64,000 nucleotides of DNA from Acidithiobacillus sp. HP-2 (GCF_015100155.1 NZ_JACKZA010000014.1:1-64000), one strand, 5' to 3'. Shown: positions 34,251-42,872, numbered from the stretch's first letter. Notes: generated by a model from the sequence alone, not told the origin. Made by a program: numbers and translations.

Positions 34251-34398
34251 AACCAATATCTGGCAGCCGGGGAATTGCCCTGCGTACGCATACAATCCTT
34301 CAGCTGGGTACCAGCTCTAGCCAGTAGCAGCAATGTCTCGAATCAAAATGACCGCCCATCATCCAGAGCAACAGTCGCAACCAGGATAGTGCATCGGC

Positions 34399-34415
34399 CG
34401 CACCATAATAGTGCA
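34399..34415. promoter_or_regulatory. NtrC-type palindrome, ntrB/anbu intergenic
   Basis: CGCACCATAATAGTGCA fits the NtrC dimer consensus TGCACY-N5-RGTGCA with one change. It lies 115 bp before the anbu ATG and could act on either side. No strong sigma-54 element faces anbu itself, only a weak GG/GC pair at about 34459-34475. Confidence 0.6.
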
Positions 34416-34529
34416 CAAGCTCTGACCACCACAACGCCGGAAAATCATGCTCATGGTGAACAGGCTTCCAAAACGCCAAAATATCAGCGACTATAACTAC
34501 ACAGCGCTGCATGCCTACAGGGATAATTC

Positions 34530-35279
34530 ATGACTTACTGCCTCACTGCCCACGTTTCTGGGGGGCTGATTTTCTGTTCTGACTCCCGCACCAATGCAGG
34601 CACAGACAATGTCAGTATTTACTCAAAAATGCATAATTATTGCTGGCCGGGTGATCGCTTTCTCTGCCTGCTTTCGGCTGGAAATCTGGCCACTACCCAG
34701 GGAGTCGTTAAACGCCTGCAGCAGGATATGGACCAGAACGCCGAAGTCCATCTTTTGAACCTTTCCGGTATGGCAGAAGCTGCAGATTATATTGGCCTGA
34801 TAAACGCCGAAATCCAGCGTAATCAGGTCAGCCGTGATACGGCCAACACCAATTTTGAGGCCACTTTCATTTTGGGTGGTCAGATCGGCAGCGAAGTACC
34901 TGTCACCTACATGATTTACCCGCAGGGAAATTACATTCACGAATCGGCAGATCATCCCTTTTTACAAATCGGCGAAATCAAATACGGCAAACCCATACTC
35001 GACCGCGTGATCAAACCGGAACTGTCCCTGGAAGCCGCCGCCCGCTGCGCGCTGGTTTCGATGAATTCCACCATGCGCAGTAATGTTACGGTCGGCCCGC
35101 CGGTTGAGTTACTCATCTATGAAACCAATACACTGCAAATGGGACGATACCTTTCACTGACCGAAGAAGACCGCTTTTACCGGACTCTTGGTGAACGCTG
35201 GAGTCAGGGACTTTTGCAGGCATTGGACGGTCTTCCTCCTTTTGACTGGGAAACTCCGACAACCATGCCACCGTTGTGA
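34530..35279 (+). CDS. Anbu proteasome-like N-terminal threonine hydrolase
   Basis: Anbu (ancestral beta subunit, 'proteasome-type protease'), a bacterial member of the Ntn-hydrolase proteasome beta family that forms open helical rings. 249 aa. It begins MTYCLTAHVSGGLIF, so Met removal exposes Thr2 as the nucleophile; Asp18 (FCSDSR) and Lys33 (SKM) complete the expected site. Length matches Anbu, not HslV. No own ATPase gene is present. It is followed by the ATP-grasp, alpha-E and transglutaminase genes known to accompany Anbu, which supports the call. Peptidase substrates are not known; a role in handling a peptide made by the neighbours is an inference. Confidence 0.92.
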   Translation: MTYCLTAHVSGGLIFCSDSRTNAGTDNVSIYSKMHNYCWPGDRFLCLLSAGNLATTQGVVKRLQQDMDQNAEVHLLNLSGMAEAADYIGLINAEIQRNQVSRDTANTNFEATFILGGQIGSEVPVTYMIYPQGNYIHESADHPFLQIGEIKYGKPILDRVIKPELSLEAAARCALVSMNSTMRSNVTVGPPVELLIYETNTLQMGRYLSLTEEDRFYRTLGERWSQGLLQALDGLPPFDWETPTTMPPL

Positions 35280-35310
35280 AGTAAAGGCACATAAACATAC
35301 GGAGTAGTTC

Positions 35311-35327
35311 TGCACTTTAATGGTGCA
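35311..35327. promoter_or_regulatory. NtrC-type palindrome, site 1 upstream of ATP-grasp operon
   Basis: TGCACTTTAATGGTGCA is a full match to TGCACY-N5-GGTGCA. Centre about 107 bp upstream of the predicted sigma-54 start site, in the usual enhancer range. Confidence 0.75.
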
Positions 35328-35330
35328 ATA

Positions 35331-35347
35331 TGCACCAATATGATACA
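35331..35347. promoter_or_regulatory. NtrC-type palindrome, site 2 (degenerate)
   Basis: TGCACCAATATGATACA: one half is a full match and the other degenerate. The 20-bp spacing from site 1 puts them on the same helix face, as in paired NtrC enhancers. Confidence 0.55.
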
Positions 35348-35399
35348 ATTGCGGCCTTGGCGTGACGGTTTGTTGCCTCCACAAACCGACCAGCCTGAC

Positions 35400-35415
35400 T
35401 GGCACGCACTTTGCT
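35400..35415 (+). promoter_or_regulatory. sigma-54 promoter of the ATP-grasp operon
   Basis: TGGCACGCACTTTGCT is an almost perfect sigma-54 element (TGGCACG-N4-TTGCW). Predicted start near 35426, 44 bp before the ATP-grasp ATG. This shows that frame extensions upstream of 35470 are not coding. Confidence 0.85.
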
Positions 35416-35469
35416 TCATTCATTGTACTAAAACTTGGGCGAGAATCTTGCGACGAGGAGATAAAGCAG

Positions 35470-36933
35470 ATGGACTGGCTCAGAACCCATTATCAACAGC
35501 AGATCACCCATGACGAACTGGTAGATGAAAATGCCCGACCGCGCCGGGCGGCTGCACCCCTGTTCAATTATCTGAACACCCTGGACAGCAGCGAGTTGCA
35601 GGCGCGTCGTCAGGCTGCAGACGCCTCCATTCTCGCCATGGGAATCACTTTTACGGTATACAGTGAAGCGGGCAATATTGATCGTGCCTGGCCTTTTGAC
35701 ATTATCCCGAGAATTCTTTCCAGCAGCGAATGGACACGCATTGAAGAGGGACTCAAACAGCGCCTGCAGGCACTCAACCTGTTCATTGATGATCTTTACA
35801 ATGATCAGCGCATTGTCGCTGATGGCGTTTTTCCGGCCGAAGTGTTGGAAGGTTCGCGCAATTTTCGGGAAGCCTGTCGGGGCATTCATCCCCCCTTCGG
35901 CGTCTGGGCACACATCTGCGGAAGTGATCTGGTGCGCGATGCGGACGGCACCATTTATGTGCTGGAAGATAACCTCCGGGTACCTTCGGGCGTTTCTTAC
36001 ATGCTTGAAAACCGCCAGATCATGAAGCGGCTTTTCCCGGAGTTGTTCAAATCATCCATTATCCGGCCCGTGGACGACTACCCCAATCGCCTGTACGAAA
36101 CCTTGGCGGCCTTGTCTCCGCGCCCGGAAGAAAAGCCCGTGCTCGCAGTACTTACCCCTGGCATCTACAATTCCGCTTATTTTGAACATAGTTATTTAGC
36201 CCAGCAGATGGGCGCTTATCTTGCTGAGGGCCCGGATTTTTACGTCAGCAAGGAAGATATTGTTTATTTACGTACCATTTCCGGATTACAACGCGTCGAT
36301 GTCATTTACCGCCGTATTGATGATGACTACCTGGACCCCGAAGTTTTTTTTCCGGATTCCGTGCTCGGTATCCCCGGACTACTCCGCGCCTGGCGACGCG
36401 GGAATGTGGCCATTGCCAACGCGCCTGGTGCCGGAGTAGCCGATGACAAGGTCGTGTACGCCTTTGTTCCGGAAATCATTCGTTACTATCTGGATGCCGA
36501 ACCCATTATTCCCAATGTTCCGACTTATTTGTGCATGCGCGATGCAGATCGGGATTATGTCCTCAGCCATCTTGCCGAACTGGTGGTTAAGCCGGCCAAC
36601 GAGTCCGGGGGTTATGGCATGCTGATCGGCCCCCGCGCCAGCCAGGCTGAACGCGACCGTTTTGCCGAACTGATTCAGGCCAATCCACGCAACTATATTG
36701 CCCAGCCGACCCTGAATATTTCCACAGCACCCACTCTGGTAGATGATCATCTGGAGGCACGACACCTCGACCTGCGCCCTTTTATTTTGCAGGCGGATAA
36801 ACTGTATGTAACCACTGGGGGATTGACCCGGGTGGCGATGCAGCCGGGCTCACTGGTAGTGAATAGCTCACAGGGTGGCGGCAGCAAAGACACCTGGATT
36901 GTTGATGAGGAGGCACCATGCTTTCCCGAGTAG
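35470..36933 (+). CDS. circularly permuted ATP-grasp protein (COG2308)
   Basis: 488 aa, COG2308 type 2 circularly permuted ATP-grasp protein, a predicted peptide ligase; known as a constant partner of Anbu. Signature segments: RAWPFDIIPRIL, LEDNLRVPSGVSYMLENR near residue 165, YRRIDDDYLDP and VVKPANESGGYGMLIG. The substrate is unknown. The ATG at 35470 has GAGGAG 9 nt upstream and lies after the sigma-54 promoter; the frame continues upstream without meaning. It overlaps the alpha-E gene by 16 bp. Confidence 0.92.
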   Translation: MDWLRTHYQQQITHDELVDENARPRRAAAPLFNYLNTLDSSELQARRQAADASILAMGITFTVYSEAGNIDRAWPFDIIPRILSSSEWTRIEEGLKQRLQALNLFIDDLYNDQRIVADGVFPAEVLEGSRNFREACRGIHPPFGVWAHICGSDLVRDADGTIYVLEDNLRVPSGVSYMLENRQIMKRLFPELFKSSIIRPVDDYPNRLYETLAALSPRPEEKPVLAVLTPGIYNSAYFEHSYLAQQMGAYLAEGPDFYVSKEDIVYLRTISGLQRVDVIYRRIDDDYLDPEVFFPDSVLGIPGLLRAWRRGNVAIANAPGAGVADDKVVYAFVPEIIRYYLDAEPIIPNVPTYLCMRDADRDYVLSHLAELVVKPANESGGYGMLIGPRASQAERDRFAELIQANPRNYIAQPTLNISTAPTLVDDHLEARHLDLRPFILQADKLYVTTGGLTRVAMQPGSLVVNSSQGGGSKDTWIVDEEAPCFPE

Positions 36934-37904
36934 CTGAAAATCTGTACTGGATGGCACGCTATCTGGAGCGCACGGAAGACGTAGCCCGTCTGATTAATGC
37001 CACCACCCTGATGCTGCTGGATCTGCCCCCTGGAGCTTATTTTGGCTGGGATATCCTGTTGCAGGTCACCGGTGACGCGACGCTATACGCAGAGCTTTAT
37101 GGTGCCCCCGAAGAAAACCGCATCATGCGTTTTTTGATTGCCGACGAGCGCAATCCGAATTCGGTCATGGCTGCCATTCATCAGGCTCGGGAAAACTGCC
37201 GGACGTTTCGCGACTTACTGCCTGGCGAGTTCTGGGAACGCCTCAACACCCTGTTTCTGTACGTTCGCGATCAGGCGGTTTCCGGAGCAGATAGCCGTCA
37301 TGCCCGTTACGCTTTTCTCAACGAAGTCATTGCCCGACGCCACGCCCTGGTAGGCCTGCTGATCAGCAGCATGAGTCAGGATAATGTTTACCAGTTCATC
37401 AAGTTGGGACGCAATATGGAACGGGCGGACATGACCACGCGCATTGTCGATGTCACCAGCGCCGTGATTTTACCTCAGGATCTGGGGCTGCAGAAAACGG
37501 CGGGCAGCAGCTTGTGGATTGGGGTTCTGAAGTCACTCAGTGCCTTTGAAATGTACCGACGCCATATTTCCGTGCGGGTGCGCAGTAATCAGGTAGTGGA
37601 TTATCTGCTCAAGGACGGCAAATTCCCGCGCAGCATGAAATACTGCCTGGGAGAAATGGAAGTGGCATTAGCCTATCTGCCCAATGCCGGAACCCCTGCG
37701 GAGGCCGTCCGCCGGGCCCGGCGACGCCTGGATCAGCTGAAATTGAGCGACCTCCGCCCGGACCTGCTCCATGAATATCTGGATCAGGCCCAGAGGGATC
37801 TCGCCATGGTCCATCGGACCATTCAGGGTACCTATTTCGCCAGGGAAGATAGTGGTTCGGAAAATGCTCTGAATGGACTCCACTTGCAGATTGCACAAGC
37901 TTAA
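36918..37904 (+). CDS. alpha-E domain-containing protein (COG2307)
   Basis: 328 aa, almost all helical. The alpha-E family is defined by its start, MLSRVAENLYWMARYLERTEDVARLI, seen here in full. Later helices carry RSMKYCLGEMEVALAYLP. No catalytic site known. The family co-occurs with COG2308 ATP-grasp proteins and transglutaminase-like proteins, and here it is between them, overlapping the ATP-grasp gene. Possibly a scaffold or donor-binding part of a ligase complex, which is an inference. Confidence 0.92.
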   Translation: MLSRVAENLYWMARYLERTEDVARLINATTLMLLDLPPGAYFGWDILLQVTGDATLYAELYGAPEENRIMRFLIADERNPNSVMAAIHQARENCRTFRDLLPGEFWERLNTLFLYVRDQAVSGADSRHARYAFLNEVIARRHALVGLLISSMSQDNVYQFIKLGRNMERADMTTRIVDVTSAVILPQDLGLQKTAGSSLWIGVLKSLSAFEMYRRHISVRVRSNQVVDYLLKDGKFPRSMKYCLGEMEVALAYLPNAGTPAEAVRRARRRLDQLKLSDLRPDLLHEYLDQAQRDLAMVHRTIQGTYFAREDSGSENALNGLHLQIAQA

Positions 37905-37936
37905 GTCCCACAGCATTTCACCACCGAGGATAATTT

Positions 37937-40900
37937 ATGGGTATTCATGTCGTTCTGCGTCATCAGACCGAGTATGACTTTGATCGTTTGGTGGAAATCC
38001 ACCCTCACGTACTGCGCCTGCGGCCGGCGCCGCACTGTCGCACCCCGATTCTTGCGTATTCGCTGGAAGTCAGCCCCGAAAAACATTTCCTCAACTGGCA
38101 GCAGGATCCCTTCGGGAATTATCAGGCCCGTCTGGTTTTTCCTGAACGCGCCAAGTCCCTCAAATTCAGCATCGAAGTCATCGCCGATCTGAGCGTGATT
38201 GACCCTTTCGATTTTTTTATTGAAGAGCAGGCAGAACGCTGGCCCTTCCGTTACGAACCCGCATTATATAAAGAGCTGGCCCCCTATCTGGAAAAAGAAA
38301 AAGCCGGGCGCCTACTGCAACAAATGTTGCTGGGCATCATCAAACGCAAACAGCGGACCATTGATTTTCTGGTTGGCATCAATCAGCAGCTACAAAGTGC
38401 CATCGCTTACACCCTGCGCATGGAGGTCGGCGTCCAGACTCCCGAAGAAACCCTGAAAAAAGCCAGCGGTTCCTGTCGGGACAGCGCCTGGCTGCTGGTA
38501 CAGTTGTTACGACATCTGGGTCTCGCGGCCCGCTTTGTTTCCGGCTATCTGGTTCAGTTGGTGGCCGATCAGGCACCTCTCGAAGGTCCCTCCGGCCCCG
38601 CCCAGGATTTCACTGACCTGCACGCCTGGGTGGAAGTGTACATCCCCGGAGCAGGCTGGATTGGCATGGACCCGACCTCCGGTCTGTTTGCCAGTGAAGG
38701 GCATATTCCACTGGCCTGTACGCCGCATTACCAAAGTGCCGCACCGATCAGCGGTGCCACTGGAAAATGTGAGGTTACCTTTCATTTTTCCAACCAGGTC
38801 ACCCGGCTGCCGGAAATACCCCGGGTCACCAAACCCTATACCGAGAGCCAGTGGGAAGAAGTCATGGTGCTTGGGCGCATTGTCGATGACCGCCTGCAGG
38901 CGGCAGATGTCCGTCTGACCATGGGCGGGGAGCCCACTTTTGTGGCTACGGAAGCGGTGGATGATCCACAATGGAATCTGGAGGCACTGGGCAAACACAA
39001 ACGCGAACGCGCTGAAATCCTTTCGGAACGCCTGCGTAAGCATTTTGCACAAGGGGCTTTGCGGCATACGGGTGAAGGTAAATGGTATCCGGGCGAACCC
39101 CTGCCCAGATGGGCCTTGGGCTTATACTGGCGCAAAGATGGCCTGCCGGTGTGGCAAAATCCGGCATTGCTAGCGGATCCACGCAAGGATTACGGCTGGA
39201 AACCGGAAGATCTCCATCATTTCGCCTGTCAGCTCTGCGAACAATTGCAGGTAGACAGCACCCGGCTCATTCCTGCCTATGAAGATGCCTGGCATGTCCT
39301 TCATCAAGAGGGACGGGTTCCGGTCAACATTGACCTCAGTACCCATCGCCTTGATGATCCTCTGGAGCGTCAGACCCTCATCGAAAAGCTTCAGGCCGGT
39401 CTGGACCGCCCCGTGGGTTGGGTTCTGCCTTTGGCCTGGGAATGGAATCAGCAATGCTGGTACTCCGCAACCTGGGTATTTCGCAGCGGACGCCTGATTC
39501 TCATTCCTGGCGACTCAGCTCTGGGTATGCGCCTGCCCCTGGATAGCCTGCCGTGGATGGTCGATCCGCACAAAAAATGGCAGCCGGAAACGGACCCCTT
39601 CGCGCCCTTACCGCCCCTACCGGATATGCATGTCAAGCCGACGCCGGAGAGCAGCCATAAATCCCAAACAGCGAAAAGCCAGGCCAGCAACAAAGCTCCC
39701 AGCTGGGAGGAAATTCCCCACACAGCAGTCACCCTGGAGATCCGCAAAGGCTGTCTGTATTGCTTTTTCCCACCCCTGCAGGTGACTGAGCATTATCTGC
39801 GGCTACTCAGCGCGCTTGAAGCCACTGCGGCCGCCCTGAAAATGCCGGTCGTCATTGAAGGTTATGCGCCGCCCAGTGATCCTCGCCTGGAAAAACTGCT
39901 GGTCACACCGGACCCCGGTGTTATTGAGGTGAACATTCACCCCTCTTCCAGCTGGCCGGAAATGGTCGAAAAAACCAAGCTACTTTACGAAGAAGCCCAT
40001 GCCTGTCGCCTGACCGCCGAAAAGTTCATGCTGGACGGCCGCCACACCGGTACCGGCGGCGGCAATCACATGACGCTGGGCGGCGCTACCCCCGGCGACA
40101 GTCCTTTCCTGCGCCGTCCGGATTTGTTGCAAAGTCTCATTACCTATTGGCAGCATCATCCAGCTCTCTCCTATTTTTTCAGCGGGATGTTTATTGGCCC
40201 GACCAGCCAGTCACCCCGGGTGGACGAAGCCCGTCATGAAGCACTTTATGAACTGGAAATTGCCTTTACCCAGGTACCTCCAGGCAATGTCGTGCAACCC
40301 TGGCTGGTGGATCGCCTGTTTCGTAATCTTCTGGTCGACATTACCGGAAATACTCATCGCGCAGAAATCTGCATTGACAAACTCTACTCTCCAACCGGTT
40401 CCGCCGGACGCCAGGGACTGGTAGAACTGCGTGCCTTTGAAATGCCGCCCCATGCGCGCATGAGTCTGGTCCAGCAGTTGCTGGTCCGCAGTCTGATTTT
40501 ACGCTTTTGGGAAGATCCTTATCGTCATGCCCTGATTCGCTGGGGAACGACGCTGCATGATCGCTTCATGCTGCCCCACTATGTTTGGGAAGATTTGCGC
40601 GAGGTCTGTACGGACCTGCAAAACCACGGGATCCTCTTTCAACTGGAATGGCTGACACCCTTTTCGGAATTTCGCTTTCCAGAGCATGGTCATGTGCAGA
40701 TTGGTGATGTACAAATAGAACTGCGTGCTGCCATTGAGCCCTGGCATGTTCTCGGTGAGGAGGTCACCGGAAGTGGTACCGCCCGCTACGTGGATTCGTC
40801 CATTGAACGCCTGCAGGTCAAGGTCACGGGAATGACTCCCGGACGACATATACTGGCCTGTAATGGACGGCGTGTTCCGCTGCAGACAACCCGAGCCCCG

Positions 40901-41323
40901 GATACCCAGGTGGCAGGGGTGCGTTATCGTGCCTGGCAGCCGCCATCTGCCCTGCACCCGACCATTCCGGTGCATTCCCCACTGACCTTCGATCTGATCG
41001 ACACCTGGAATGGACGCAGCATCGGCGGCTGTACCTACCATGTCATGCATCCGGGTGGACGCAATTCGGAAGTATTCCCCGTCAATGCCTGGGAAGCCGA
41101 GGCCCGGCGCCAATCCCGTTTTACCACGACCGGTCACAGCCAACCCGAACCGACGCCTTCTGCACCCTCTATCATGGGAGGTAAGGCGCTCCCCAGTGAG
41201 GGGCGTTTCGTCGCCAGAGGCAGCGGTGAATACCCCTGGCAAGCACCCTATGATGAAGAACAACCGGATTATCCGCATACTCTGGATCTGCGCATGAGCA
41301 GATCCCCAAAACCGGGGTCCTAA
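37937..41323 (+). CDS. transglutaminase-like protein with DUF2126 extension
   Basis: Large two-part protein, 1128 aa. The N-terminal part has a transglutaminase N-domain (about 1-85) and a transglutaminase-like cysteine protease core with Cys180 (GSCRDSAW), His229 (DLHAWVEVY) and Asp245 (GMDPTSGL). From about 300 to the end it is a DUF2126 protein (COG4196), starting with ADVRLTMGGEPTFVATEA; GGGNHMTLGG and LVELRAFEMPPHARMSLVQQ are highly recognisable. Both parts are often fused or adjacent in Anbu loci. It ends with a Pro/Ser-rich tail. It overlaps the convergent PDC protein by 4 bp. Short ribosome site GAGG before the ATG. Confidence 0.9.
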   Translation: MGIHVVLRHQTEYDFDRLVEIHPHVLRLRPAPHCRTPILAYSLEVSPEKHFLNWQQDPFGNYQARLVFPERAKSLKFSIEVIADLSVIDPFDFFIEEQAERWPFRYEPALYKELAPYLEKEKAGRLLQQMLLGIIKRKQRTIDFLVGINQQLQSAIAYTLRMEVGVQTPEETLKKASGSCRDSAWLLVQLLRHLGLAARFVSGYLVQLVADQAPLEGPSGPAQDFTDLHAWVEVYIPGAGWIGMDPTSGLFASEGHIPLACTPHYQSAAPISGATGKCEVTFHFSNQVTRLPEIPRVTKPYTESQWEEVMVLGRIVDDRLQAADVRLTMGGEPTFVATEAVDDPQWNLEALGKHKRERAEILSERLRKHFAQGALRHTGEGKWYPGEPLPRWALGLYWRKDGLPVWQNPALLADPRKDYGWKPEDLHHFACQLCEQLQVDSTRLIPAYEDAWHVLHQEGRVPVNIDLSTHRLDDPLERQTLIEKLQAGLDRPVGWVLPLAWEWNQQCWYSATWVFRSGRLILIPGDSALGMRLPLDSLPWMVDPHKKWQPETDPFAPLPPLPDMHVKPTPESSHKSQTAKSQASNKAPSWEEIPHTAVTLEIRKGCLYCFFPPLQVTEHYLRLLSALEATAAALKMPVVIEGYAPPSDPRLEKLLVTPDPGVIEVNIHPSSSWPEMVEKTKLLYEEAHACRLTAEKFMLDGRHTGTGGGNHMTLGGATPGDSPFLRRPDLLQSLITYWQHHPALSYFFSGMFIGPTSQSPRVDEARHEALYELEIAFTQVPPGNVVQPWLVDRLFRNLLVDITGNTHRAEICIDKLYSPTGSAGRQGLVELRAFEMPPHARMSLVQQLLVRSLILRFWEDPYRHALIRWGTTLHDRFMLPHYVWEDLREVCTDLQNHGILFQLEWLTPFSEFRFPEHGHVQIGDVQIELRAAIEPWHVLGEEVTGSGTARYVDSSIERLQVKVTGMTPGRHILACNGRRVPLQTTRAPDTQVAGVRYRAWQPPSALHPTIPVHSPLTFDLIDTWNGRSIGGCTYHVMHPGGRNSEVFPVNAWEAEARRQSRFTTTGHSQPEPTPSAPSIMGGKALPSEGRFVARGSGEYPWQAPYDEEQPDYPHTLDLRMSRSPKPGS

Positions 41324-42270
41324 CCCGCATCGTGACGCTGATCACGATGCTGTGACAGGAGCACTTCTGCCTGGCCACCCAAATATACATATACGCCCAG
41401 AGCCACCAGCAGCAATGCAGCAGCTACCAGCAGCAGTTCAGCCAACCAGAGATTCTGGGGGGCATCCAGAGCAAATTTGAACACCAGCATCAGGCCTTCG
41501 ATGGACACCGCAATCAGGATGGCCGCAATGAATCGGGTCAAAGTGCGTCGCGTAGTACTATGACGACGAATATCTTTGCGCAGCAGGACTTCCTCTTCAA
41601 AAATGGTTTTGGACAGATCAAATACGGCCAGCGCCAGGGTAAACAAAATGGTCGCCTGAAAGGGCGCCGTAAAGTCCCCTGGCGCGGCAACAGCCGACCA
41701 GACCTGTTTCAGGCTGACGAGCGCATGAAAACCCAGAGCGGCGCTGACTGCCAGCAGGCCAGTCGAAAACAGGGTATAAATGGCCTTGAAATAGGGTTCG
41801 AAGCCCCGCCGGATATCATCTTCTTCGAGCAGGGCGAGGGCTCTATCCAGCTCGCTATCAGCCACCAGCATGCCCAGCAGTTGCCCCTTTTCATCACGAA
41901 TAGGCGCTGCAGCCGTCACACAAATATGACCATTGGCCGAAGATAAATAGGGTTCGGTCAGGACTGGAGACAACGCATTGAGGGCCAGACGGTAATAAGG
42001 TCGATGGCTGCGATCCACGCCATCCCCATCCTCTTTACCAGCAGCACGGCGCCGGGAAGCAGCCACATTATCCCCAATTTGCCGACCCTCCGCATCCAGG
42101 AGGTAGCACAAATCCAGAAAAGGGTGGCGATTAATGAGACAACTCAGCTTTTTCCGTTGTTCATCCGCATGCTGCTGCAACAATGCAGGACTGGCGAGGG
42201 CATCAACGACGCCCCCAAGCAGTGCGGCAAGATCCTTGCGTACCTCGCGAAAATGCTCGAAGCGATTCAT
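41320..42270 (-). CDS. membrane protein with PDC/Cache-like sensor domain
   Basis: 316 aa. The first ~160 residues form a PDC/dCache-like sensor: YLLDAEGRQIGDNVA, then VDRSHRPYYRLAL, GHICVTAAAPIRDEKGQLLGMLVAD. Three to four membrane segments follow (about 165-185, 205-225, 250-270, 280-300) without an output domain such as kinase or cyclase. A 'sensor without output' of this type may interact with other membrane proteins. Convergent with the transglutaminase gene; a 9-bp inverted repeat overlaps its 3' end. Confidence 0.72.
   Translation of the reverse strand: MNRFEHFREVRKDLAALLGGVVDALASPALLQQHADEQRKKLSCLINRHPFLDLCYLLDAEGRQIGDNVAASRRRAAGKEDGDGVDRSHRPYYRLALNALSPVLTEPYLSSANGHICVTAAAPIRDEKGQLLGMLVADSELDRALALLEEDDIRRGFEPYFKAIYTLFSTGLLAVSAALGFHALVSLKQVWSAVAAPGDFTAPFQATILFTLALAVFDLSKTIFEEEVLLRKDIRRHSTTRRTLTRFIAAILIAVSIEGLMLVFKFALDAPQNLWLAELLLVAAALLLVALGVYVYLGGQAEVLLSQHRDQRHDAG
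41327..41350. terminator. inverted repeat at convergent gene ends
   Basis: GCATCGTGA and TCACGATGC, 9-bp arms with a 6-nt spacer, right after the transglutaminase stop. No U-run; possible weak terminator. Confidence 0.4.
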
Positions 42271-42428
42271 GACTCACCCCCAACAGGTCGCTCGTGGCGT
42301 CTATGTGCAAATTGATCAGATCATGACCCATGGATAGTGCAGCAAGGGGCGTGCCATAGCCTCAACACCTTTTATGCTTCTAAGAATCTACTCACCCAAA
42401 AGCGGGAATCGGCATTTCGCAAAAAAGA

Positions 42429-42444
42429 TGGCACGCTTCCTGCT
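42429..42444 (+). promoter_or_regulatory. sigma-54 promoter of candidate sRNA
   Basis: TGGCACGCTTCCTGCT: full GG and GC spacing, TGGCACG complete. Predicted start near 42455, about 10-12 nt downstream of the GC. It does not lead into a gene but into a short terminated transcript. Confidence 0.8.
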
Positions 42445-42454
42445 AAACATATCC

Positions 42455-42520
42455 TGATCATGGTCATCTGATCACTCCTCCTCAAGTGGCTTCCAGGGCG
42501 GTCCTCCCGCCCTTTTTTTT
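42455..42520 (+). ncRNA. candidate sigma-54-dependent small RNA with anti-SD tract
   Basis: Predicted ~66-nt transcript. It starts with a hairpin (TGATCA-TGGTCATC-TGATCA, from 42455), then a single-stranded tract CTCCTCCTC (42475-42483) complementary to Shine-Dalgarno sequence, AAGTGGCTTCC, and ends in an intrinsic terminator (7-bp stem and eight U). No frame inside. Evidence is from sequence only; start position follows from the sigma-54 element. It is not known to me as a named RNA family. Confidence 0.62.
42495..42520 (+). terminator. intrinsic terminator of candidate sRNA
   Basis: AGGGCGG-TCCTC-CCGCCCT followed by a run of eight T. Strong, and far from any protein-gene end, which is why it points to an independent transcript. 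Confidence 0.85.
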
Positions 42521-42647
42521 GTTCAAAGCTCAGGCGCATAGCCAAATACCCATATAATCCGCTGATAAACAGCCGGTTAATATTTTGTGAAGCATTTCTG
42601 GACAGAAACTTTCCGGTCGGGATGCGGACTGGCGCAACCAGCCGCCA

Positions 42648-42664
42648 TGCACCATAATTGTGCA
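42648..42664. promoter_or_regulatory. NtrC-type palindrome upstream of prkA
   Basis: TGCACCATAATTGTGCA, near-perfect match to the NtrC consensus, centre about 129 bp before the predicted prkA start site. It is 190 bp downstream of the sRNA promoter and might serve both. Confidence 0.7.
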
Positions 42665-42757
42665 TAGAGCGCACCACCTACGAACAATTTGTCAGTACAC
42701 AGTGCAGGAATACACAGCAGGCCTCATCGGGGGGAAAGACCAGAACTGCCCGCACTT

Positions 42758-42773
42758 TGGCACAGGAAATGCT
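42758..42773 (+). promoter_or_regulatory. sigma-54 promoter of prkA
   Basis: TGGCACAGGAAATGCT has all consensus positions of the -24/-12 element except one. Transcription should start near 42784, 89 bp before the prkA ATG. Confidence 0.82.
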
Positions 42774-42872
42774 TAATGAAAAACATTCTTCAACACCTGA
42801 ACCCTAGGGTCGCGTCCATGTCCAAGAGTTTCAGGATGTAAACCATCGCGGCTTCGCCGCAAGGAGTGGCAA

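Larger units (their letters stand above)
34183..34529. other. divergent intergenic region, ntrB/anbu
   Basis: 347 bp separating leftward ntrB from the rightward Anbu gene. It holds a palindrome CGCCTC-TG-GAGGCG (34204-34217), a sigma-54-like element facing ntrB, a TGCGTACGCA palindrome near 34281-34290 and an NtrC-like site at 34399-34415. No gene is visible. Confidence 0.75.
42271..42872. other. 602-bp regulatory intergenic region before prkA
   Basis: Holds two sigma-54 elements, one candidate sRNA with a terminator, one NtrC-type palindrome and the prkA leader, which includes a CGGC-TTC-GCCG hairpin before the ribosome site. No protein gene. GTGCA half-sites occur at 42305-42309 and 42337-42341. 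Confidence 0.8.

Noticed and set aside
35362..35385. Second sigma-54 element TGGCGTGACGGTTTGTTGC before the ATP-grasp gene
   Set aside because: The GG-to-GC spacing is several bases too long, while a near-perfect element lies 40 bp downstream.
35362..35469. N-terminal extension of the ATP-grasp protein to 35362
   Set aside because: It would run through the sigma-54 promoter at 35400-35415; the ATG at 35470 has a good ribosome site and fits family length.
42776..42841. 21-codon frame (starting MKNILQHLNP) upstream of prkA as a leader peptide
   Set aside because: Its ATG lies before the transcription start predicted from the sigma-54 element, so it would not be in the mRNA.
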